A DNA stretch of 64,000 nt from Brevundimonas diminuta (GTDB taxonomy: Bacteria > Pseudomonadota > Alphaproteobacteria > Caulobacterales > Caulobacteraceae): the NCBI RefSeq assembly GCF_022654015.1, contig NZ_CP073063.1, forward strand, positions 620,001-684,000, in the 5' to 3' direction. Each line of letters starts with the position of its first letter. The first letter of the stretch is position 1. Position numbers and translations under genes: made by a program. The notes under the pieces are model-generated. The model was given only the letters and a program-made list of their open reading frames with translations. It made no database searches and was not told the DNA's origin. Of this stretch, positions 27,944 through 35,138 are shown piece by piece.

Positions 27944-29522
27944 ACCGGGCGGGCGCGAGCCCGACGAGGAGCCCCAGCGCCGGCCGTTGTTCCGCTTCGG
28001 CGGATCGCGGCTGGGCGGCTTCATCCTGGTGCTCAATCTGCTCAGCCTGTTGATCCTGTTCGGCGGGGCGCTGGCGATCAATGAATGGCGTCCGGGCCTG
28101 ATCGAGGCGCGTCAGGAATCGCTGACGGTCCAGGCCGAGTTGCTGGCTAATGTGTTGCGCGAAGAAGGCGTGACGCGCGGCGAGCCGACGCCCGAACTGG
28201 ACCCCATCCGCGCGTCGATCTGGCTGACCGACCGGTTTATTCCGGCGGGCCAGCGGGTGCGGCTGTATGATGTGAACGGCCTGTTGCTGGTCGACAGCTA
28301 TCAGGTGACTGAGGCCATCGGCGGGCGGCCCCTGCCCGATGCGAAGCCGGCGGGGACGGCGACCGAGGACGCCGCCAAGGCCAATCTGCTGTCCGAGCGC
28401 CGGGTCGCCCGCGCCGACAGCGAACTGGCGGCCGAGGTGGCGGCGGCGCTGGACGGCTCGCCCCAATCGACGCTGCGCCGCAATGAATCGGGCGACCGCG
28501 TCGTCTCCGTCTCCATTCCCGTGCGCCATGTGCGTCAGGTGCTGGGCGTGCTGACCGTCGAATCCGGGGACGTGGACGAAATCCTGGGCGCCCAGCGGCA
28601 GGCGCTGTTCCCGTTCGCCCTGGTGGCGCTGGGGGTCAATCTGCTGGGATCGCTGCTGCTGCATCTGTTCGTGGCGCGGCCGATCATGCGCCTGTCGGCG
28701 GCGGCGGATCAGGTGAAACTTCAGCGCGCGCGGGCCATCTCCCTGCCGGACCTCGAGGATCGCAAGGACGAGATCGGCGACCTGGCGCGGTCGCTGGAAT
28801 CCATGACAGACACCCTGTCGACGCGGATGGACGCCATCGAACGGTTCGCAGCCGATGTGTCGCACGAGATCAAGAACCCCCTGACCTCGATCCGGTCGGC
28901 GCTGGAGACCCTGCCCCTGGTCAAGACCGATGCGCACCGCGAGAAGCTGACGGCGCTGTTGCAGCAGGACGTGCGTCGGCTGGACCGGCTGATCACCGAC
29001 ATCTCCAACGCCTCGCGGCTGGATGCGGAGCTGTCGCGCGATCGGCCGCGGCCGGTCGACCTGAACCGGCTGCTGGTCGATATCGTCGGCGTCTATGAGA
29101 CGACGGCCAAGCCGGGCGACATTCCGGTCGTGCTCACGGCGCCCGAACAGGCCCTGCGGGTCATGGGGCGCGACGGGCCGTTGGGGCAGGTGTTCCGCAA
29201 CCTGATCGACAACGCCCGCTCGTTCAGCCCCGCAGGCGGCGTGGTGCGGGTGACGCTGGAGGACATCGGGGACGACCTGCCGATCCGGGTCCGGGTCGAG
29301 GACCAAGGGCCGGGCATCCCGGCCGAGAACTTAGAGACGGTGTTCGAGCGGTTCTACACCTCGCGGCCCAAGGGGGCGGTGTTCGGCTCCAACTCGGGCC
29401 TGGGCCTGTCCATCGTGCGTCAGATCGTCGAGGCGCATGGCGGTCGCGTCCACGCCGAAAACAAGGCCGAAGGCGGGGCGCGGTTCGAAATCGTCTTCCC
29501 GTCGGTCGGCCGCTGGTCGTGA
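27912..29522 (+). CDS. chvG: Sensor histidine kinase ChvG
   Basis: A 536-aa inner-membrane kinase that phosphorylates ChvI. It has a cytoplasmic N-terminus, a first membrane helix (about residues 36-58), a large periplasmic sensor region (about 60-230), a second helix ([20 protein letters not shown]), then HAMP, the HisKA motif [17 protein letters not shown] near 315, and an HATPase domain ([26 protein letters not shown]). The start at 27912 overlaps chvI by 32 bases, so translation is likely coupled. In related bacteria ExoR-type proteins inhibit this kinase; none is seen nearby. The stop codon overlaps the GTG of hprK. Confidence 0.93.
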   Translation: MASATATARAEPGGREPDEEPQRRPLFRFGGSRLGGFILVLNLLSLLILFGGALAINEWRPGLIEARQESLTVQAELLANVLREEGVTRGEPTPELDPIRASIWLTDRFIPAGQRVRLYDVNGLLLVDSYQVTEAIGGRPLPDAKPAGTATEDAAKANLLSERRVARADSELAAEVAAALDGSPQSTLRRNESGDRVVSVSIPVRHVRQVLGVLTVESGDVDEILGAQRQALFPFALVALGVNLLGSLLLHLFVARPIMRLSAAADQVKLQRARAISLPDLEDRKDEIGDLARSLESMTDTLSTRMDAIERFAADVSHEIKNPLTSIRSALETLPLVKTDAHREKLTALLQQDVRRLDRLITDISNASRLDAELSRDRPRPVDLNRLLVDIVGVYETTAKPGDIPVVLTAPEQALRVMGRDGPLGQVFRNLIDNARSFSPAGGVVRVTLEDIGDDLPIRVRVEDQGPGIPAENLETVFERFYTSRPKGAVFGSNSGLGLSIVRQIVEAHGGRVHAENKAEGGARFEIVFPSVGRWS

Positions 29523-29947
29523 GCCCTGGCCAGCCGGTCCATGCGACCACCGTCGCCGTGCGGCGGCGCGGCGCCTGGCAGGGTGTGATGATCCTGGGGG
29601 TGTCAGGCGCCGGCAAGAGCGATCTGGCGCTGCGGCTGATCGGGCGCGGCTGGCGACTGGTCAGCGACGACTACACCCAGGTCTGGGCCTCGGACGGGGC
29701 CGTTCATGCGTCAGCGCCGGCCTCCATCGCCGGTCGGATCGAGGTGCGCGGCCTCGGAATCGTGGCCGCCAGAACACGCCCGGTCTGTCGCGTGGCGCTG
29801 GCTGTCGCTTGTATCGCGGAAGGGGTCGAACGGCTTCCGGAGCCGCAGACACGGGCTTTCGCGGGCATCGATCTGCCCCTCCTTGAGCTGGATCCGCGAC
29901 CCGCCTCGGCCGTCGATGTGGTCGCAGCGGCGTTGGAGACGCTTTGA
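29519..29947 (+). CDS. hprK: HPr kinase/phosphorylase, short alphaproteobacterial form
   Basis: A 142-aa protein corresponding only to the catalytic domain of HPr kinase/phosphorylase, the usual size in alphaproteobacteria. It phosphorylates HPr on its regulatory serine. The Walker A is GVSGAGKSDLALRLI near residue 28, followed by the acidic SDDYTQVW and the signature IEVRGLGIV. The GTG start overlaps the chvG stop (GTGA). Its substrate gene ptsH is two genes downstream. In many relatives rapZ intervenes before the EIIA gene; here a 120-base gap without an ORF separates them. Confidence 0.93.
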   Translation: MSPGQPVHATTVAVRRRGAWQGVMILGVSGAGKSDLALRLIGRGWRLVSDDYTQVWASDGAVHASAPASIAGRIEVRGLGIVAARTRPVCRVALAVACIAEGVERLPEPQTRAFAGIDLPLLELDPRPASAVDVVAAALETL

Positions 29948-30067
29948 AACCCCGAGAGACGGGTCTATGACACGCCCCTTGCGGTCCATAGAGGGCGGCG
30001 TCCGGCCTCCCTTGCCGGGCGGGGGAATGCCTGGGACGGTTCGGGGCGGGATGCGAGTGAAGTCCTC

Positions 30068-30472
30068 ATGATCGGTCTGGTGATCGTCACCCACGGCGGG
30101 TTGGCGTCCGAGTTTCTCTCCGCCATGGAGCATGTGGTCGGCCCGCAGCGCGGCGTCGCGGCCATCTGCATCGGGCCCGACGACGACATGGAGCGTCGGC
30201 GTCGCGACATCGTCGATGCGGCCGCGGCCGTGGACGACGGCGAAGGGGTCATCCTGCTGACCGACATGTTCGGCGGAACGCCATCGAACCTGGCGATTTC
30301 GGTGATGGAACAGACGCGCGCCGAGGTCATCGCCGGGCTGAACCTGCCCATGCTGATCAAATTGGCCAGTGTGCGTGGGCGCGAGACGCTGGAATCCTGC
30401 GTCGCCCATGCGCAGGACGCCGGGCGCAAATACATCTCCGTCGCGTCCTGGGTGCTCGCAGGCGAAAAATGA
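30068..30472 (+). CDS. PTS EIIA component, mannose/fructose family
   Basis: A 134-aa cytoplasmic EIIA of the mannose (ManX) type. The phosphoacceptor is His9 in VIVTHGGLASE, and LLTDMFGGTPSN near residue 62 is the family core. With no EIIB or EIIC gene in sight, it most likely acts in regulation rather than sugar uptake, as in the alphaproteobacterial nitrogen-type PTS. It overlaps ptsH by four bases (ATGA), so the two proteins are translated together. The ATG at 30068 is the only start matching the family. Confidence 0.93.
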   Translation: MIGLVIVTHGGLASEFLSAMEHVVGPQRGVAAICIGPDDDMERRRRDIVDAAAAVDDGEGVILLTDMFGGTPSNLAISVMEQTRAEVIAGLNLPMLIKLASVRGRETLESCVAHAQDAGRKYISVASWVLAGEK

Positions 30473-30741
30473 CCGTCACCGCGACCCTGAACATCTGCAA
30501 CACGCGCGGCCTGCACGCCCGCGCCTCGGCCAAGTTCGTCAAACTGGCCTCCAGCTTCGAAAGCGAGATCCACGTCACCCGCGACGGCGTGACGGTGGAC
30601 GCCCGCTCGATCATGGGCCTGCTGATGCTGGGCGCCGGCATCGGCTGCAGCATCGACGTCTCCGCCGAAGGCCCGGACGCCGAAGAGGCGATGGAGGCCC
30701 TCACCGATCTGGTCGCGCGCAAGTTCGACGAGGATCAGTAG
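30469..30741 (+). CDS. ptsH: Phosphocarrier protein HPr
   Basis: A 90-aa HPr that carries phosphate from enzyme I to EIIA. The active site is His16 in TRGLHARASAKF, and the regulatory serine is Ser47 in ARSIMGLLML, the target of HprK encoded upstream. The ATG overlaps the EIIA stop. A ptsP/ptsI gene is not in the window. No terminator is obvious in the 77 bases before the convergent histidine kinase gene. Confidence 0.96.
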   Translation: MTVTATLNICNTRGLHARASAKFVKLASSFESEIHVTRDGVTVDARSIMGLLMLGAGIGCSIDVSAEGPDAEEAMEALTDLVARKFDEDQ

Positions 30742-30818
30742 GGCGTCGTCATCCCCGGATTTGGAACCGCTTCGATTTTTGAGAGGTCCATCGCCGCGCG
30801 GGTGATCTGAAAACGCAC

Positions 30819-31874
30819 CTACAAGACGGCGGGAAGACAGATCTCGATCCGGGATCCCAAGCGAGCGCCGGTCAAATAACGCGCCGATCCGCCGTGAGCC
30901 TCGGCGATTGCGCGGACCGCGGCCAAGCCCAGGCCGGTCCCGCCATTCTCGCCTGAACCGTGTTTGAAGGCGGTGAAAACGGACTGGGTCATGGCTTCGG
31001 GCAGGCCTGAACCGCTGTCCTCCACGACGATGACCGCGACACGTTCATCGGCCGTCAAGGTAACCGAGACAGGGCCGGGATCGGCGTGGCGGCGCACATT
31101 GTCGATCAAAGCCAGAACAGCCTGCTGAATGCGGTCGCCGTCGCAAACGACTACTGTGGTCGGCGTCATCCAGGTGATCGGATAGCCCTCCGCCTCGGCT
31201 TCCGCGCCGACGAGGGCGCGGACATCTTCCAATCGCTTACCCAGGTCCTGGGGCGTCAGGCGCAGTTGCAAACGACCGCTATCGGCAAGGCTGACGACAC
31301 GCAAATCCTCGATGAGGCGGCCCAGGGCGTCGACCGGCTTGAGCAAAGTCAGGATCATCTCGCGGTCCAGCGGCAGGACGCCGTCGGCGGCCGCTTGCAG
31401 GCGGCCTTTCACGATCGTGACGGGCGTTCGCAGTTCGTGCGCGATCGAAGCGTTCCACGTCGTCATGTCGGCGGCGAGCGTCTCAAGCCGCGCAGCCATC
31501 AAGTTGAAGTCGTCCACCAGGTCGGCGGTCTCCGAAAAAGACCGATCGCCAGCCATGGCGCGCGCGGACAGGTCGCCGTCGGCGATCGCACGCGCGGCGC
31601 CGGATAATGAGGTGAGAGGCATGACAATGCGGCGGGCCAACTGCAGCCCGGCCACGGTCGCGCCGATCAGGGCCAGGACGGCGGCCGACGCCATAGCGAC
31701 ATAATCCACGGACTGCGGTCGCCAGGCCTGGGGCGAGGCCACCGCATCGGGATAGTTTTCGAAGACCCAGCCGTACAGAGCGAATGCGCCGGCGGCGCTA
31801 AGTCCAAGGACGGCGAGGATGACCAGAGCCGTCCGCACGGCGATGCGACGGCCGAGCGTGCGGGCGGCCCTCAC
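30819..31874 (-). CDS. Sensor histidine kinase (AdeS/BaeS-like)
   Basis: A 351-aa inner-membrane kinase with two membrane helices (about residues 14-36 and 57-80) around a short periplasmic loop of some 20 residues, too small for a ligand-binding domain. It then has a HAMP domain, the HisKA motif SIAHELRTPVTIVKGR near 144, and HATPase boxes (DNVRRHADPG, VEDSGSGLPEA, GGTGLGLAAVR). The GTG start overlaps the regulator's stop by four bases. A short sensor loop suggests membrane-stress sensing. Resemblance to AdeS comes mostly through its cognate regulator; an efflux pump is not adjacent. Confidence 0.88.
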   Translation of the reverse strand: MRAARTLGRRIAVRTALVILAVLGLSAAGAFALYGWVFENYPDAVASPQAWRPQSVDYVAMASAAVLALIGATVAGLQLARRIVMPLTSLSGAARAIADGDLSARAMAGDRSFSETADLVDDFNLMAARLETLAADMTTWNASIAHELRTPVTIVKGRLQAAADGVLPLDREMILTLLKPVDALGRLIEDLRVVSLADSGRLQLRLTPQDLGKRLEDVRALVGAEAEAEGYPITWMTPTTVVVCDGDRIQQAVLALIDNVRRHADPGPVSVTLTADERVAVIVVEDSGSGLPEAMTQSVFTAFKHGSGENGGTGLGLAAVRAIAEAHGGSARYLTGARLGSRIEICLPAVL

Positions 31875-32560
31875 GTCAGGACCTCAAGGCGATAACCCAC
31901 GCCACGAACGCCGACGAGGACGCCATCGGCGCCTGCGTTCCGTAACTTGAGCCGCAGCTTGCTGAGGTGGCTATCCACCGTGCGATCGAGCACCTCATCG
32001 CCCTTTAAGCAGGCGTCGGCCAACTCGGCGCGAGAAAAAACCCGCATTGGATAGCGCGCCATGTGGGCCAGCATGCGGAACTCGGTCAGGGTCAGGGGCA
32101 GGCGCTGCGGCTTGTCCAGCCCGCACCACTGGACGATGTGCGCCTCCAGATCGATCTCGAGCGGACCCAGCCGGATCACGCCGCCTTGGCCCGAGCCGCC
32201 GCTGCGTCGTAGGATGGCCTGGGCGCGCGCCACGACCTCGACCGGATTGAACGGTTTGACGACATAGTCGTCCGCGCCGATGCGCAACGCCTGAAGCTTG
32301 TCGATGTCCTGATCCAGCGCGGTGAGCATGATGACGGGCGTCTCGCCTCGGCGCCTCAGTTCGCCCAGCACGCCCCAGCCATCGACGCGCGGCATGCGCA
32401 CGTCCAGCAGGACCAGATCGGGCCGAAGGGCGGCGTGCAGGTCCAGCGCGATCTGGCCATCCATGGCGCGGACGGTGCGAAACCCCTCGCGCACGAGATA
32501 GGCGTCGAGCACGGCGGCGATCTCGGGTTCGTCTTCGGCGATGATGACCAGGGCGCTCAT
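31871..32560 (-). CDS. Response regulator, OmpR family (AdeR/BaeR-like)
   Basis: A 229-aa regulator: receiver domain with acidic pair in AEDEPE and phosphoacceptor Asp53 in VLLDVRMPRVDG, then an OmpR winged helix ending VRGVGYRLEVLT. The segment VIMLTALDQDIDKLQALRIG resembles the AdeR receiver of Acinetobacter efflux control. I start at ATG 32560; the open frame continues upstream but without similarity. It is the first gene of a two-gene minus-strand operon and is divergent from a 32-aa ORF plus lipoprotein, the most likely local targets. A 13-base sequence directly in front of this start is repeated 50 bases upstream. Confidence 0.9.
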   Translation of the reverse strand: MSALVIIAEDEPEIAAVLDAYLVREGFRTVRAMDGQIALDLHAALRPDLVLLDVRMPRVDGWGVLGELRRRGETPVIMLTALDQDIDKLQALRIGADDYVVKPFNPVEVVARAQAILRRSGGSGQGGVIRLGPLEIDLEAHIVQWCGLDKPQRLPLTLTEFRMLAHMARYPMRVFSRAELADACLKGDEVLDRTVDSHLSKLRLKLRNAGADGVLVGVRGVGYRLEVLT

Positions 32561-32700
32561 GGTGTCTCTACGACATCGCCCAGCGATGGACGGCGATCCA
32601 GACCAGATGGGGTGTCTCCACGATTTCTCCATCAAGTCCACACCCAGGCCCCACGGCACCGTGCGAAGCGGCCCCAAACCGAAACCGCCTTTGAGATCCA

Positions 32701-32799
32701 ATGAAGTTCAGCGCCCACCAGATCTTCGTCGCCGCCATGACCGCCGTGAACGTCGCCGTGCTGGCCGCCTGTGGCGTGTTCATCCTGGCGATGCTGTGA
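32701..32799 (+). CDS. Putative 32-aa single-span membrane peptide
   Basis: A 32-codon ORF encoding MKFSAHQIFVAAMTAVN, then a hydrophobic stretch to the terminal AML, forming one membrane helix of about 22 residues with one Cys. Its stop overlaps the GTG of the downstream lipoprotein gene by four bases (GTGA), the same coupling arrangement used by many adjacent genes here. It is divergent from the AdeRS-like two-component system. No strong ribosome site precedes the ATG (GAGATCCA). It could be a real membrane microprotein or a leader that couples translation; I cannot tell which. Confidence 0.45.
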   Translation: MKFSAHQIFVAAMTAVNVAVLAACGVFILAML

Positions 32800-33755
32800 A
32801 GCGCATGGATCGGCATCGGGCGCGGGTTGCGGCGGCCGCGAGCCTGATCGCGCTAATCGCGGGGTGCGCCAAGCCGGTCGAACCGCCTGCGCCGCCCCCG
32901 CCTCCGCCACCTTCGATTCAGCTGGACGACAGTGTGGCGCAGTCGGCGTCGGTCTATCTGGTCTTCATGCGGGACGTCGCCACATTCGACGGCGGCTTTG
33001 TCGATGCGGAGTCGGTGCAGGCGGCGTTGCAACGCGGCGCGACCTCCAACGCCGAGCAGCTGGCGCGGGGGCTGGTGGCCTATGGAGCGGTTCTGGCGAT
33101 GCAGTCGCCGGACTTCGTGGCGGGGGTGCGGGCCTATGCCGCCAATCCAGCACAGCGACGCGAAATCCTGGACCGTCTGACGGCCGACCCCGCCTATGCC
33201 GTGACCCTGCCTGGCGCAGACGTGGCGGCCGGGCTGATCGCCGAGGTCATGGAGGAGGGCGCCGCAGCCATCGAGGACGCAGCGGATCGGGTGGAGGCGG
33301 ATGCCTATACGATCCAGGCGCGTAGCGATCCGCGCCGTCGATGGGCGGGCCAGCCCGTCGCGGACCGACAGGGGCGGCTCGAGCGTGCGAAGACCGCCTC
33401 CTCCGGAATGCAGCTGGCGTCGGACGTCGAGAGCGAGACGCTTCTGAAGGCCGCCCATGCCGAACCCTCTCGGGTCCCGACGTCGCCTCTGGCGGCTCGC
33501 TATAAGCCGGCGGTGGCCCGGTCCCTGTCGGTCGCCGCGCGGGCGCTGCTGGGCGAAAGCGTGAAGGATGATGGAAGCGACGGTGTCCTGCAGGATCCGA
33601 ACGCTACCTTCTGCCTGCAGATGTCCAAGCTGAACCTGTTCCAGTGTCTGGCCGCCGCCAAGCCCAGCTATGAAGACATGTTCTGCATCGGTCGACACGT
33701 GGTCAGGGACATGGCCGACTGCACGCGCACGGCGTTGAACGCCGCAGGATCTTGA
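32796..33755 (+). CDS. Lipoprotein of unknown function
   Basis: A 319-aa lipoprotein: basic N-terminus, hydrophobic stretch, lipobox LIAGC near residue 23, then a proline-rich spacer (EPPAPPPPPPPS). The mature part is helical, with four cysteines near the C-terminus (in TFCLQ, LFQCLA, MFCIG and ADCTR) that could form two disulfides. It probably faces the periplasm. The start is either the GTG at 32796, overlapping the small ORF, or ATG 32805. I recognise no named family. Position opposite an envelope-type two-component system suggests regulation by it, as inference. Confidence 0.78.
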   Translation: MKRMDRHRARVAAAASLIALIAGCAKPVEPPAPPPPPPPSIQLDDSVAQSASVYLVFMRDVATFDGGFVDAESVQAALQRGATSNAEQLARGLVAYGAVLAMQSPDFVAGVRAYAANPAQRREILDRLTADPAYAVTLPGADVAAGLIAEVMEEGAAAIEDAADRVEADAYTIQARSDPRRRWAGQPVADRQGRLERAKTASSGMQLASDVESETLLKAAHAEPSRVPTSPLAARYKPAVARSLSVAARALLGESVKDDGSDGVLQDPNATFCLQMSKLNLFQCLAAAKPSYEDMFCIGRHVVRDMADCTRTALNAAGS

Positions 33756-33796
33756 TGAAAGAGATGTGATCGAGGGCGACCGCCGCCGAGGGGCCG

Positions 33797-34897
33797 CTAC
33801 AGCCCCAACGCCCGTCGGATGTCGCGCCAGTCGACGTATTTGAAGTTCTGGGTTCCCACGTCGTTGACGTCGTCCTGGATGACGACGAGGCCGTCGGGGA
33901 AGGGGCCGACCTGACCGCTGACGGCCGCCAGGCCGTCGGTGCCGGTGACGCCGTCTACCACGCCGTCCACGATCTTGAAGCGGCCCTTGTATTCGGGCGC
34001 CGCGCCGTCGATGCGCCAGACGGGGAAGGTGGAATCGCCCTGGCTGGAGGCGATCAGATAGCGGCCCGAGGCGTCGGTGATCGTCGTCAGGCCTTCGGCG
34101 TCGGCGACCAGAATGTCCTTGGCGATGGGCTGGATCAGAGTGCGAGCCGCGCCGGACGCCGGGTTCAGGCCGTAACGCCACAGGCCGACGTTTTCCTCAT
34201 TGATATAGAGGGCGTCTGTGGCCTCGTCGGCGGTGCAGCCTTCGGAGATGGTTCCGATCTCGGCGCGGCGGACCAGACGCGCCGTGGGCTTGCCGGCGGC
34301 GTCCACGCCCAGGATGAACTGGCGCAACTCGCCTTCATGACCGACCAGGATGGCGTGGACCTCGGCCCCGCGACGCGCAAAGCAAAAGCCGTAGGGTTCG
34401 ACAACGTCGGTGGCGACCGCGCCCCAATAGCGCACGCCGTTTTGGCCGGTCCCGGCCGGGTCGAAGGTATAGAGGGAGATGCCCGTCTTGCCCGGCGTGC
34501 GGTCGCTGGCGCCCAGCACCACCTGCGGACGGCCGCCGACCGACAGGCCCTCGACCACATCGACGTTGTTCAGAAGGCCCTCGGGGAGGAACTGCAGGAT
34601 CTTGCCGTCGAAGCCGTAGATATAGAGGCCGGACTTCTTGTCCGTGCCGGCGACGAAGCCGGGCGTGGATTGGCCCATGATCGTGACCGGCGTGGCGCTG
34701 GCCCAGACGGCGGGGTCGTCGGCGGCGTCCTGACCCGCCGAGCCGACTGAGGGGGTTTCCAACACGGCCTGGACCGGGGCGCCCGGACCGACCACGCCCG
34801 CGCCTTCGCCCTGATAATCGACCTCGTGCGTGGCGCAGGCGGCGAGCAGGGCCAAGGCGGCGCAGGCGGTCAGCGAGCGAGCGAGGGAAGGGCGCAT
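33797..34897 (-). CDS. Beta-propeller phytase, lipoprotein
   Basis: A 366-aa secreted 3-phytase-type beta-propeller enzyme that releases phosphate from phytate using calcium. A lipobox (LLAAC, about residue 21) follows the signal peptide. Typical propeller motifs are QDAADDPAVW near 60, GTDKKSGLYIYGFDGK, VDVVEGLSVGG, EPYGFCFAR, ISEGCTADEATDALYINEE and DAEGLTTI. The ATG at 34897 is chosen so the signal peptide starts the protein; the 13 upstream codons add a charged segment. It is divergent from a TonB-dependent receptor, a linkage reported for phytases in several proteobacteria. Confidence 0.92.
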   Translation of the reverse strand: MRPSLARSLTACAALALLAACATHEVDYQGEGAGVVGPGAPVQAVLETPSVGSAGQDAADDPAVWASATPVTIMGQSTPGFVAGTDKKSGLYIYGFDGKILQFLPEGLLNNVDVVEGLSVGGRPQVVLGASDRTPGKTGISLYTFDPAGTGQNGVRYWGAVATDVVEPYGFCFARRGAEVHAILVGHEGELRQFILGVDAAGKPTARLVRRAEIGTISEGCTADEATDALYINEENVGLWRYGLNPASGAARTLIQPIAKDILVADAEGLTTITDASGRYLIASSQGDSTFPVWRIDGAAPEYKGRFKIVDGVVDGVTGTDGLAAVSGQVGPFPDGLVVIQDDVNDVGTQNFKYVDWRDIRRALGL

Positions 34898-35138
34898 GTC
34901 GGTCTCCGGACGATCTGGACGCGTCCCTGTGGCCAAGCCGCGTGCGGGTCAACGGCGCCGTCGTGACGGTTCGACGTCCGTTCGATGACTGATGTTCCGT
35001 CAAGAGAGCAAGCGTCGCTGTTTCGTCGGAAAACCGCGAACTGAACGTCGCGGAATCGTCGCGGTCGCGTCGCCGCCAAAGGTTAAGCGGCCCCTCCATC
35101 GGTTGAAGCGAAACGTCGCTCGCCGAAGGGGACCTGAC

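Noticed and set aside
30742..30818. Terminator between ptsH and the convergent kinase gene
   Set aside because: There is a short TTTTT but no stem of more than a few bases before it.
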